57,965 bases of DNA from CAYNTS01 sp964400495. Its GTDB lineage: Bacteria; Fidelibacterota; Marinisomatia; SCGC-AAA003-L08; D37C17. A program made the position numbers and the translations under genes. Below, in pieces: positions 1-10,100 of this stretch. The notes under the pieces are model-generated. The model was not told where the DNA came from. It made no database searches and was given only the letters and a program-made list of their open reading frames with translations. Positions within the stretch are counted from its first letter, which is position 1. Each line of letters starts with the position of its first letter. The stretch lies in the NCBI GenBank assembly GCA_964400495.1, contig CAYNTS010000005.1:1-57965 (forward strand). The letters are read 5' to 3'.

Positions 1-191
1 AAAATAAGTGGAACTTGGGGATTTGCCCATGCAAAAGTATGTCCAGGAGAAATTAATCCAGCATTTTTGAAACTTGTTTCTAAGCCAACACCACTTTGTC
101 TGTCAAATACTGAAACCTCGTAACCAAGTTTTGATAGTTCAAATGCAGTGGAAACACCGATTACACCAGCTCCTAAAATTGCAATTTTCAT
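1..191 (-). CDS. dadA: D-amino-acid dehydrogenase, small-subunit type (5' end only)
   Basis: Partial gene whose start codon is the ATG at 191 on the minus strand; the gene runs off the left edge, so only about 63 residues are visible. They begin MKIAILGAGVIGVSTAFEL, a Rossmann FAD-binding motif (GxGxxG), followed by a DRQSGVGLETSFKNAG stretch and SPG, which match the N-terminus of the DadA family. Family role: oxidative deamination of D-amino acids to 2-oxo acids at the membrane, with electrons passed to the quinone pool. It diverges from the small gene at 360, leaving a 168-bp AT-rich gap where I see no clear promoter. A related FAD oxidoreductase cannot be excluded from so short a piece. 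Confidence 0.8.
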   Translation of the reverse strand, partial: MKIAILGAGVIGVSTAFELSKLGYEVSVFDRQSGVGLETSFKNAGLISPGHTFAWANPQVPLI

Positions 192-359
192 AATATAGTA
201 TTTTTCATATAGTTAGAATTTACATATTTTGCTCCAATATAATTTCGTTAATTTTTAATATTTTAGACATAATACATAAATTATATTATCAAAATGCTGT
301 AAATTTTAGACCCGTCGTGGATGAAGTTTTAAGTAAAATAATGGCAAAAAGGTATTTTA

Positions 360-794
360 ATGGTAAAATGGGATAAAACTACATTTATAAAATGTGCAAA
401 AGAAAATTGCGAACCAAGAATTTCAAATATTGTCTTAGATTTGATTCGATTTGCTGAAACTGACGCCGATGTTGTCGCTTGGGGTAGAGGTGAGGGCTAT
501 GGAACAATGTCATTTAAATGCAAATCAGATGATTATGGTGTCCTCCCAATTTTTCACCTTACAACCAATGGACAACTTAAATTTCAACTTAATTTTCTTC
601 GTGGAAAAATAAGAAAAAAAGAAATAATTCGTGATTATCAGTTAAAATTAGAATCTAATTTTATGATGGATTTTGATGAAGATGATTATCCATCTGATGT
701 TTTTCATAGTTTGGATGATTTATTTTGCATTAAATCAGAGGTTGATAAGTTTATGCAAACAATAAAAGGTGTTTCTGACAGACTTCACCAATAA
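360..794 (+). CDS. Conserved-looking protein of unknown function (144 aa)
   Basis: I do not recognise this protein. It is soluble-looking, with no signal peptide or membrane segment. The middle carries an aromatic/glycine-rich motif (VVAWGRGEGYGTMSFKC, about residues 38-54), followed by beta-strand-like segments (LPIFHLTTNGQLKFQLNFL) and an acidic C-terminal third (MMDFDEDDYPSD). The ATG at 360 has a short AAAAAGG upstream at 346-352. A good hairpin terminator follows at 812-844, so it appears to be a single-gene transcription unit between the divergent dadA and the TetR gene. The WGxGxxxGxxxF pattern reminds me of small domains found beside nuclease genes, but that is too weak to name a function. 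Confidence 0.7.
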   Translation: MVKWDKTTFIKCAKENCEPRISNIVLDLIRFAETDADVVAWGRGEGYGTMSFKCKSDDYGVLPIFHLTTNGQLKFQLNFLRGKIRKKEIIRDYQLKLESNFMMDFDEDDYPSDVFHSLDDLFCIKSEVDKFMQTIKGVSDRLHQ

Positions 795-811
795 AATTTA
801 GTTCAATCAAT

Positions 812-844
812 AAAAAAAGACCCTAGTGAATACTGGGGTTTTTG
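812..844 (+). terminator. Rho-independent terminator after the 144-aa gene
   Basis: An 8-bp stem (ACCCTAGT at 820-827 with ACTGGGGT at 832-839, one G-T pair) with a 4-nt GAAT loop is preceded by an A-run (812-818) and followed by a T-run (839-843). It separates the small gene from the TetR regulator. The A-run and T-run could make it bidirectional. Confidence 0.8.
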
Positions 845-859
845 TTATCCAGATTAAAA

Positions 860-909
860 TAGAGTAAATACTCTAAATAATGATTGTTTTATTAGAGTAT
901 ATGCTCTAA
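860..909. promoter_or_regulatory. Two palindromic operator-like sites upstream of the TetR gene
   Basis: Site 1 (860-875) is TAGAGTAAATACTCTA, two 7-nt inverted arms around AA. Site 2 (892-909) is TTAGAGTATATGCTCTAA, a near-perfect palindrome with the same TAGAG/CTCTA half-sites. Their centres are 33 bp apart, close to three helical turns, so two dimers would sit on the same DNA face. They lie 9-58 bp before the TetR start codon. Inferred role: autoregulation of the TetR gene and control of the overlapping TonB-receptor gene. Confidence 0.75.
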
Positions 910-917
910 ATTAAAAT

Positions 918-1559
918 ATGGATATTAAAGAAAAAATATTAGATACATCTAGAAAACTATTCAACAAACATGGTTCTAATAAAATCACCACAAACCATAT
1001 TGCTAAAAAGTTAAGTATCAGTCCAGGAAACCTATATTATCATTTTTCGAATAAAGAAGAAATTATTTTTCAATTAGGTGAACAAATGATAGTTGAGCTT
1101 TATGAAATTACAAATATAAAATTAACTGAAATTGAATTCTCAATTGAAGAGTTAGTATTAATTTTTAGAAAAAAATTCCAAGTCCAAAACAAATACTCAT
1201 TTTTGTTTGCAGAAATTATTATAATAATAAATAATGATTTTAATTTTGAAAAAAGGTTTAAGCAAGTACGGATAGAATGGTTAAACTATTTTAAATCTGT
1301 TATCAATGATTTAAAAAGAATTAAGATTATAAAAAATATTAATGAAGTTGAGGAGAATACTCTTATTGAAGTTTTATGGATGATTCAAAATCTTTGGGGT
1401 ACATACTCCAAAATTGAGGGAAAAAGATTAGATAGGAATAGAATTAATGAAGGAATTTTACTCCTTATGAACATCTCAACGCCATATTTGACACAAATAG
1501 GTAAAGTATTGAAAAATAAAATTTATAGAGCTATCATTGAGGATATTGATGAAAAATAA
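918..1559 (+). CDS. TetR/AcrR-family transcriptional regulator
   Basis: The protein is 213 residues, normal for the family. The first 50 residues form a TetR helix-turn-helix: an ILDTSRKLFNKHG helix, TTNHIAKKLSISPGNLYYHF as the recognition element, then NKEEII. The rest is an all-helical ligand-binding domain unlike others I can place, so the effector is unknown. Two palindromes of the expected size lie directly upstream. The last 11 bases overlap the start of the TonB-dependent receptor gene, so the two are almost certainly co-transcribed and the regulator probably controls the receptor. TetR proteins usually repress. Confidence 0.92.
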   Translation: MDIKEKILDTSRKLFNKHGSNKITTNHIAKKLSISPGNLYYHFSNKEEIIFQLGEQMIVELYEITNIKLTEIEFSIEELVLIFRKKFQVQNKYSFLFAEIIIIINNDFNFEKRFKQVRIEWLNYFKSVINDLKRIKIIKNINEVEENTLIEVLWMIQNLWGTYSKIEGKRLDRNRINEGILLLMNISTPYLTQIGKVLKNKIYRAIIEDIDEK

Positions 1560-4032
1560 GTTAAATATATTTTTATTATTAATTAGTTTAAGGGTTATAT
1601 TTTCTCAAAACATGGGTTTAATTCGTGGTACGGTAATAGATGCAGAATCAACACAACCATTAATTGGTGTGAATGTATTTATTGAGGAAACTAATCTTGG
1701 GGATGCAACTGATGTTGATGGTTTTTTTCAAATTGAAGATATACCTGTTGGAACACGTCATATCCATTTTCAAATGATTGGATATGAACCAAGACAAATC
1801 CTAAATATTTTAGTATCTCAAGCCCGACCAATTGAATTAGAAATCAAATTATCTCCAAAACCAATTGAGATTGGTGCTGTTGAAGTTCAAGGGAAAACGT
1901 TCAGCAAATCTTCAGGGGCAACTTTGAGTACGTTTAATGTTGATCAAGCAGAACTTAGAAGCGACCCAGTTGGAGTTTACGATGTTCAACAGATGATGCA
2001 AAATTTACCTTCTGTTTCAAATGCATCAAATGATCAAGAGAATGAAATAATTAGTAGAGGTGGAATGCCAGGTGAAAATCTTTTCTTAATGGATAGAATA
2101 GAAATTCCAAATCCTAATCATTTTGGTTTAGATGGTTCTGGTGGTGGACCAATAAATATGATTAATCCATTATTTGTTCGTGAAATAGAATTTACTCCGG
2201 GAGTATTTTCAGCAAAGTATGGTGATAAAGCAAGCAGTGTAATGGATATTGTGTTACGCAATGGTTCACGTAAATCATTTGAATACGATTTCAATTTAAA
2301 TATGGCAGGTGCTGGAATGAATATTGAAGGTCCAATTGATGAAGGAAGGGGTTCATTTATTGCCAGTTCAAATTGGAGTTACTTAGAATACGTAATGCAA
2401 AGTACAGGAATGACAGCAATACCAAGTTACAATAATCATCAAGCAAAAATAATATATGATATCGATAATAATAATCAACTTTCGTTAAACATTCTTGCGG
2501 GATTTGATGCTATTCATATTAAGGATGAAAATAAAGTAGTTAGTAAGGGGGTAGAATCTGTAAATCATAATGGACATACTATTTTAGGTGGAGTAAATTT
2601 TAGAACAATATTTGGAAAAACAGGATATAGAAATATTACATTTTCTAGCGTTTTACAAGAAAAACATGCATTTGTTTACGATTTTCCAAATGAAAATGAT
2701 TCATTAGCTACACGTGATAATATACTTCTTGAAACTACTTTCAAATCAGATTGGGTGTTTAATTTTGATTGGGGACAGTTGTTAACTGGAGCATCTGCTA
2801 AATTATCAAAAACAGATTATGATGAATGGGCTGAAGCAGATACAACATTTATTTATGATACAACATCAACATTTTGGAATGGTGGTGAAGGGTTTTGGGA
2901 TTTTCCTGAAGGAATTGTAGAACCTTCTGTTGACACAATACTGTTTTTTCAAGATGAAGATTGGAAATTTAAAACAAAAGATAAATCCATTAAACTGTCA
3001 AATTATATTCAAATGCATATTCCTGTTGGTGAAAAATCGAAAGTTTCAGTAGGACTTAGGTTAGATTATTTTGATGTTACTGATGAACTTGTTTTTTCAC
3101 CACGATTTAATTGGGAGTCCAAATTAAATTCAGTTACTACAATTCATGGAGGGTTAGGTCGTCATTATCAGTATCCAGAATTTTTCATGTTATTTGGTGA
3201 TTCTCAAGGAAGAAATAAGTCAATGAGAGCTAAATTTACAAATCAATTAGTTTTTGGTGTAGAACACTTTTTTGCTTATGATTTTAAGGGTTCAATTGAA
3301 ACATTTTACAAAGAATATGAAAATATACCTACAAAATATTGTTGGAATAATATTTCTGAAGAAAGCAATTGTGAATTAGACCATTTATCACATTGGGAAA
3401 CAGATGGTGTAGCACGAAGCTATGGAGTTGAATTTTTTTTACAGAAAAAACTAACTAATAATTGGCATAGTTTAATGAGTTATACATGGAGTAAAAGCCA
3501 AGGGAAAGATATTCGTAATATTTTCACAGAAATTGCATCAAATAATGATGAATCTACAGAAAATGATTGGTATGATTGGGATTTTGATTTTGAACATCAA
3601 CTAACTATTGTAGCTGGTTGGAAATCCCGTTTATGGGAAAAACAATGGTATAGAGATATTCGTGATAAGTGGTGGTTAAGTGCGTTAGGACCGTTAAATC
3701 CTCTAGCAGATGAAATAGAACTTACTGTTAGATATGTTTACATGGGAGGACGTCCATTTACAGAAAAAACGTATAAACCAACTTTATATTCATGGGAAAT
3801 TAATGATGATATTCCATGGAATGGACAACGATATTCCCCATATCAACGCTTTGATGTAATGTTTTTACAGAGATATCATTTTGAGAAATTTAACATTGTT
3901 ACTTATATTGATTTTATCAATGTTTTTAATAGAGATAATATTTGGGATTGGTCATATAACAATGATGGTACAAAAATGAAAGTATATCAATATAAAACAA
4001 TGCCCATTGGTGGTATAACGGTTGAGTTTTAG
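1549..4032 (+). CDS. TonB-dependent outer-membrane receptor with carboxypeptidase-regulatory-like domain
   Basis: The protein has 827 residues from the ATG at 1549, which has GAGG at 1539-1542; an in-frame TTG at 1537 is less likely. An N-terminal signal peptide is followed by a carboxypeptidase-regulatory-like Ig domain (about residues 22-105: GLIRGTVIDAESTQPLIGVN, then VDGFFQIEDIPVG). A plug domain comes next (about 130-270: LSRGG-like ISRGGMPGENLFLMDRIEIP, then EFTPGVFSAKYGDKASSVMDI), then an aromatic-rich beta-barrel ending in a terminal phenylalanine strand (GGITVEF). Family role: TonB/ExbBD-energised uptake of a large or scarce ligand. No SusD-like partner follows, so a SusC role is not supported. 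It overlaps the TetR gene by 11 bp; the substrate is unknown. Confidence 0.9.
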   Translation: MKNKLNIFLLLISLRVIFSQNMGLIRGTVIDAESTQPLIGVNVFIEETNLGDATDVDGFFQIEDIPVGTRHIHFQMIGYEPRQILNILVSQARPIELEIKLSPKPIEIGAVEVQGKTFSKSSGATLSTFNVDQAELRSDPVGVYDVQQMMQNLPSVSNASNDQENEIISRGGMPGENLFLMDRIEIPNPNHFGLDGSGGGPINMINPLFVREIEFTPGVFSAKYGDKASSVMDIVLRNGSRKSFEYDFNLNMAGAGMNIEGPIDEGRGSFIASSNWSYLEYVMQSTGMTAIPSYNNHQAKIIYDIDNNNQLSLNILAGFDAIHIKDENKVVSKGVESVNHNGHTILGGVNFRTIFGKTGYRNITFSSVLQEKHAFVYDFPNENDSLATRDNILLETTFKSDWVFNFDWGQLLTGASAKLSKTDYDEWAEADTTFIYDTTSTFWNGGEGFWDFPEGIVEPSVDTILFFQDEDWKFKTKDKSIKLSNYIQMHIPVGEKSKVSVGLRLDYFDVTDELVFSPRFNWESKLNSVTTIHGGLGRHYQYPEFFMLFGDSQGRNKSMRAKFTNQLVFGVEHFFAYDFKGSIETFYKEYENIPTKYCWNNISEESNCELDHLSHWETDGVARSYGVEFFLQKKLTNNWHSLMSYTWSKSQGKDIRNIFTEIASNNDESTENDWYDWDFDFEHQLTIVAGWKSRLWEKQWYRDIRDKWWLSALGPLNPLADEIELTVRYVYMGGRPFTEKTYKPTLYSWEINDDIPWNGQRYSPYQRFDVMFLQRYHFEKFNIVTYIDFINVFNRDNIWDWSYNNDGTKMKVYQYKTMPIGGITVEF

Positions 4033-4060
4033 AAAAAACACCCATTTAAAAAAATATTAT

Positions 4061-4090
4061 ATTTTGTGATGAGTTCGTTTTGATATAATC
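4061..4090 (+). promoter_or_regulatory. Possible promoter of the giant surface-protein gene
   Basis: A perfect TATAAT lies at 4084-4089, about 33 bp before the chosen ATG at 4122. The -35 side is poor (TTTTGT around 4062-4067, spacer 16). In DNA this AT-rich the -10 match alone is weak evidence; readthrough from the receptor gene is the alternative. Confidence 0.3.
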
Positions 4091-4121
4091 CAAAGTGTAT
4101 TGCAAATTACCCGTTGGTATA

Positions 4122-7100
4122 ATGACTAATATTTGCACACATACTACTAATAAATTTCAAAATAGAATATTATATCTTCTATTTGGGATTCTTTCATCAT
4201 TTATTTCTGCATCTTCACCTGGTGATATTGTTTTTACAGAATTTTTTGCTCGGTCAAACGGTGAAGTCCCTGATTATATTGAAATTTACAATACTACTGA
4301 AAACGAAATTAATCTGCAAAATTGGACCCTTAATGTTGTTAACCCCCAACTTCTTCAAACTTCTTTTTCAATCCCTGCAAAATCGTATGCATTTTTCATT
4401 GGTGAGTTTGGATATTTCTCAGATTCTGATGGTCTTGTTTATTTGCCAGAAAATGACCCTCGAAGGGATGAATCTCACGATGATTACATTGAGGGATTTG
4501 AATCAGCAGAAGTTCTAGAAAATGCTTATTGGTTAAATTTTTCAAACTTAAGCCATGCGTCGGCGATTGTTGAATTACGAGATAATATTAATCAAGTAAT
4601 CGATAGAATCGAATACGTAGGAGCAAATGATGAAGATTGTGCTGATTTTTGTACAGAACAAGGTTATTCAACTGAATTTAAATTGGATCCAGACTTAGAA
4701 AATATTATGGATCAAAATAATGATGGATTAAACTGGGGAATTAGTCAACATCAAGCAGATATCTTAATTAATAGTTCTCCACTGATAGATGGAGAAGGTG
4801 AACAAGAATTTGGGTCACCTGGTTATGCAAACCATACACCCATTAATTTGGATATAATGAATGGTTACGAGGATGGATTTACAATTATATGGGCAAATGC
4901 ATATCCTGAAGCTAACATAGAAGAATTCAAAGTGTATCGAAATGGAACTCAAATTGAATCGTTAAATAGTTCTCAATTACAATATACTGACACTGGTTTG
5001 ATAAACAATATTCTATATGAATATGCAGTTACAGCACAAAACACAGAAGAATCTGCACTTTCAAATTCTATATACTTATCAATTCCAACTTCAATTGCTG
5101 GTAATGATATTCAAGTCAATATAACTCACGATGGCGACCCACTAACGATTACTTCTGATATTTATTCTTTAGATGGAAGTGCAAGTTTCGATTTAGATGG
5201 CAATGCATTAACATTTGAGTGGAAGTATGATGATATTTCAATTGGAAATACTTCCAATTATTTTGGCACACTCGAGGGTGCTGGTAACCACACAATTGTG
5301 TTATTCGTTAGTGATACATTTGGCTCAACACATTCTGATGAAGTTGTCATAACTGTAGATGAAGAACCAAATCAAGCACCAACATCAAATGCAGGGGTGG
5401 ATATCCAAGTTGAAATCAGTCACGATGGAGACTCAACAACAGTTGAATCTAATGAATTTACTTTATTAGGCCAAAACAGTTCAGATCCTGAAGGTGACAA
5501 TTTAGAGTATGAATGGTATTTTGTTGGACAATTGATTGGAACAAGTCAAACTTATTCCGGTACATTAACTGGTGCTGGAGATTACGTGTTTACTTTAGTA
5601 GTTACAGACCCATACGGTGAATCCCACAGTGATGATGTTATTGTATCAGTTCTTGAAGAGACTAATACTAATCCTATTGCCAATGCTGGGGAAGATTTTT
5701 CTATAGAGATTCCACACGATAGTAACCCAGAAACAATTACCACAGATTTTTTTGAGTTAAATGGCTTACTAAGCTCAGACCTAGATGGTGACTTGTTAAG
5801 CTATGAATGGTTTTTTGAAGGTGTATCCATAAGCTCAGAAGTTTCATATTCAGGAGCATTAGAAGGTGTTGGAGATTATATTTTTACTTTAAAAGTTACA
5901 GATACCTTTGAAGATAGTGATTCAGATGATATAATTGTAACTGTACTTGAAGAACCTAATGAAACTCCACAAGTAGATGCTGGAAATTCTCAATCTGTAT
6001 TTGAGGGGACAATAGTCACATTAAATGGTAGTGTATCAGATGATGATGAAAATTATTCAATAGTTTGGACAAATGACTTTGACGGACTTGAGTTTGAAGA
6101 TAGTACAGTTCTAACCACTTCATTTGTCGCTCCAAATGTTGTTATGGATAATGATGTTATTGAAGTCTCATGTACTATGACAGTTACAGATCCTTATGGT
6201 GAAGTGAACTCAGATTTTGTGATAGTTACTGTTACTAATATTAATCAACCACCAGAAATTGTAGGGCAAGAAAATATTTCAATAGCCGAAGATGGAAATA
6301 GGTTAATTACATTGGATGATTTAATCATTGAAGATAGTGATAGTAATCCAGAAGATTTTGAGTTAACATTGATGGATGGTGAAAATTATACTCTTGTAAA
6401 TGATATGGTTTTTCCAACGGAAGATTATTTTGGTTCAATATCTATCCCGTTAGTTGTTAGTGATGGTACAAATACAAGTGAGATATTTAACCTTCAAGTT
6501 TCTGTCTTTCCAGTTAATGATGCTCCAACTATTGTTTCAACACCAAGCACCGAAGCGACTGAAGATATTCAGTGGATGCATCAAATTGAAGTAGAAGATG
6601 TTGATGATACAGAATTTATGTATGAATTAGATGAAGGCCCCATTGACTTAATAATTGATGAACTTGGCTTAATAACATGGACACCCATAGAAGGAATTAC
6701 AACATCTGGAAATATTAAAGTGTTGGTTAAAGATGGAGGAGAAAATGATGCTTCACCTGATTCTTTAGAATTTGAAATTATGGTTGTTCAAGTAAATGAT
6801 CCTCCAGTATCTCAAGACCAAATTGTGATAACCTCAATAAATACATCAGTTGATATTGTTTTGTTTGGTGAAGATATTGAAAACGACAATTTAACGTTTA
6901 GCATTCAATCATTACCTAGTAACGGAACAATTTCTGGTACTCCTCCTAACATTGCTTATAATCCAAACTTAGACTATGTTTGCAATGATACTCTAATATA
7001 CAAAATTATTGATGATGGATTGACGGATGGACAACCAGACCCTCAAGAAAGTGACATTGCTGAAGTTGTAATTACTGTTGGAAACTGCAATAATACTCAA

Positions 7101-10100
7101 CCAGTAATAGTAAACTCAGAAAATTTGATTGTTGATGAAGATTCCTCTATATTGATTGAGTTATCCAATTTAGTGGTAGAAGATATAGATAGTGTTTGGC
7201 CGGATGATTTTACATTAATTGTAAATGAAGGTGAAAACTATTCAGTTGATGATAATACAGTGTACCCCTCAGAAAATTTTAATGGAATATTACTTGTAGA
7301 CATTCAAGTAGATGATGGCCAACCTATAAATAGTTTAAGTGAATCTACCCTTTTATCTCTTACTGTTAATCCCATAAATGATGCTCCAGTTATTGAACCC
7401 ATTGAAGACCAATTTATATCAGAAGATTCATCATTTGAATATACTCTTATTGGAAATGATGTTGATGGAGATGAGCTTGAGTATTCAGCAGAAATTGATG
7501 GTAATGCTTTAATCGAGATAATTGAAAATACTTTAACAATTATTCCAGATGAAAACTGGACAGGAATGATACAAGTTTCAGTCACTGTAAGTGATAGTGA
7601 GTTTGTGAATGAAACATCATTTGAGTTGACTGTAAACCCATCAAATGATGCTCCAATCATTATTAGTCAAGAAGTGTTAAGCGTTGATGAAGATAATACC
7701 CTTACTATTAATTTATTAGATTTAGATGTTACAGATGTTGATAATGTTTTCCCCAACGATCATGAACTGGTGATTTTGGAAGGTGAAAATTATACTTTCT
7801 CTGAGTTAGATATTACTCCAATACAAGATTACAATGGAGAATTAATTGTTAATATTGAAGTAAATGATGGAACATTATCAAGTGAGGTCTTTGAGCTAAT
7901 GATTGAAGTTGTTCCTGTAAATGATGCACCAATACTTTCTGAGTTGCCCGATGATTCTATTATTGAAGATAATGTTTATGAAATTGTATTAGTTGCAGAT
8001 GATGTTGAAAATGATGAGTTAATATTTTCGGGTGGTGTAGATGGTAATTCTACATTGGAGATTGAAGGACAATTGTTGAGAATAACACCAAATTTAGATT
8101 TTACGGGTGATATTCTAATTTCTGTTTCAGTTAGTGATTCAGATTTAGAGGATTCTGATAATTTTGTTTTAACAGTATTAGAAGGGAATGATCCACCTGA
8201 AATAGACACTATGTTAGATGCAATCATTGATGAAGATACATTTTATGAAGTTGAATTATCAGCTTCAGATCCGGATTCTGAAAATTTAATATTTACAGCA
8301 AACATTGATGGAAATTCATTAGTAACTATTGAAGGTTCACATTTAACAATTACCCCCGATGAAAATTGGAATGGAGATATTTTAGTTACCGTAAATGTCT
8401 CTGATGGTGATTTGGAAGACCAAGGTGAGTTTATCATAACGGTTAATGCAGTAAATGACCCACCTGTTTTAACTGATCTGAATGATGACACTATTTTCGA
8501 AGATAACATTTACGAGGTTGAATTAAATGCAGATGATGTTGAAAATGATGAGTTAATATTTTCGGGTGGTGTTGATGGTAATGCAAATTTGGAAATAATT
8601 GGAGATTTATTGAGAGTAACACCAAATTTAGATTATACGGGTGATATTCTAGTTTCTGTTTCAGTTAGTGATTCCGAGTACGAAGATTCAGATGATTTTA
8701 TTTTAACTGTTTTGGAGGGTAATGATCCACCAGTATTAGGAGAATTATTTGATGCTGATATTGATGAAGATACAGTTTTTGAAATTGATTTATCAGCTAC
8801 AGATCCAGATTCGGAAGACTTGGTTTTCTCAGCAGGAATTGATGGAAATGGTATTGTATTAGTAGAAGGTACACATTTAACAATTACTCCAAATGAACAT
8901 TGGAATGGTGAAATAATAGTTTCAGTTATTGTTACAGATTGGTTATTAGAGGATACACAAGAATTTATTTTGACTGTTAATTCAATTAATGATCCACCTG
9001 TTCTTGAACCAATTCCTGATCAAAGTATTGATGAAGACGATGTATTTGATTATGTAATTATAGTTAATGATCCAGATGATGAGGATTTAGAAATAATTGG
9101 TGGAGTTGTTGGAAATGCAACTTTAGAGATTGATGACAATGTTTTAACTATATTACCTAACTTGGATTGGTATGGTGAAGTTATTGTTAACTTAAGTGTT
9201 TCGGACGGTGAATATATTGATCAAGATGAGTTTATTTTAACAGTGTTAACAATAAATGATGCTCCAGTTATTGAACCCATTGAAGACCAATTTATATCAG
9301 AAGATTCATCATTTGAATATACTCTTATTGGAAATGATGTTGATGGAGATAATATTGAATTTTCAGCTATTGTGGATGGTAACTCAAGTGTAGAAATAAT
9401 TTCTAACAATTTAATTATTACTCCAGATGCAAATTATTTTGGTGAAATTGTTGTGACGGTATTTGCAGATGATGGACAAGGAAGAGATATCTGTAGCGAA
9501 TCATTTGTATTAAATGTAGAAGCAGAAAATGACCCCCCAGTTATTAACCAAGTTGAAGACCAAATCATTATTGAAGACTCTTATTTGCAGTATTCTTTTT
9601 CATCTTATGATGAAGAGGATGATTATTTAACATATTCTGTTAACATTCTTGAAGGAAATGCATCATCTGAAATTGAAAATTCTACAGCAATATTTACACC
9701 AGATCCTGATTGGAATGGACAGATAAATGTTGAAGTAATAGTCAAGGATCAATTTTCATCAGATACAACCACCTTTTTTGTGACGGTTACTCCAATAAAT
9801 GATTATCCAATATTTAGTCTATCTGATATAGGAATTTCCGTTGATGAAGATAATCCTAATTTTATTAATGTGTATTCAATTGTTGATTATATTCCACAGG
9901 ATGAAATAAATCAGAATGTACAATATTCAATTTCACCAGAAACTTCACATCTTACAAGTATTGATTTAAGCGAAGATTTAGGAATAGTAAATTTTGTAGT
10001 TGATGAAAATGCAAATGGAACTCAAGTTTTTACAATAACAGCAGATGATGGTGAGGGTGAATTTAATTTGTATTCACAAGAGTTTACTTTAACAATTAAC

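Noticed and set aside
1537..4032. SusC-type glycan receptor for the TonB-dependent protein
   Set aside because: No SusD-like lipoprotein or glycan enzymes follow; the downstream lipoprotein is TPR-like and tied to the giant protein.
4095..4121. GTG at 4095 as start of the giant protein
   Set aside because: It adds nine residues before a normal signal peptide and has no ribosome site; the ATG at 4122 is the simpler choice.
4118..4123. TATAAT at the ATG of the giant gene as a -10 box
   Set aside because: RNA would start after the start codon, and no other in-frame start lies downstream.
7304..9409. Open frames on the minus strand across the giant gene (7304-7660, 7976-8227, 8243-8509, 9221-9409)
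   Set aside because: They are shadows of the repeat-rich plus-strand gene: their matching peptides simply mirror the duplicated modules, and they lack ribosome sites.
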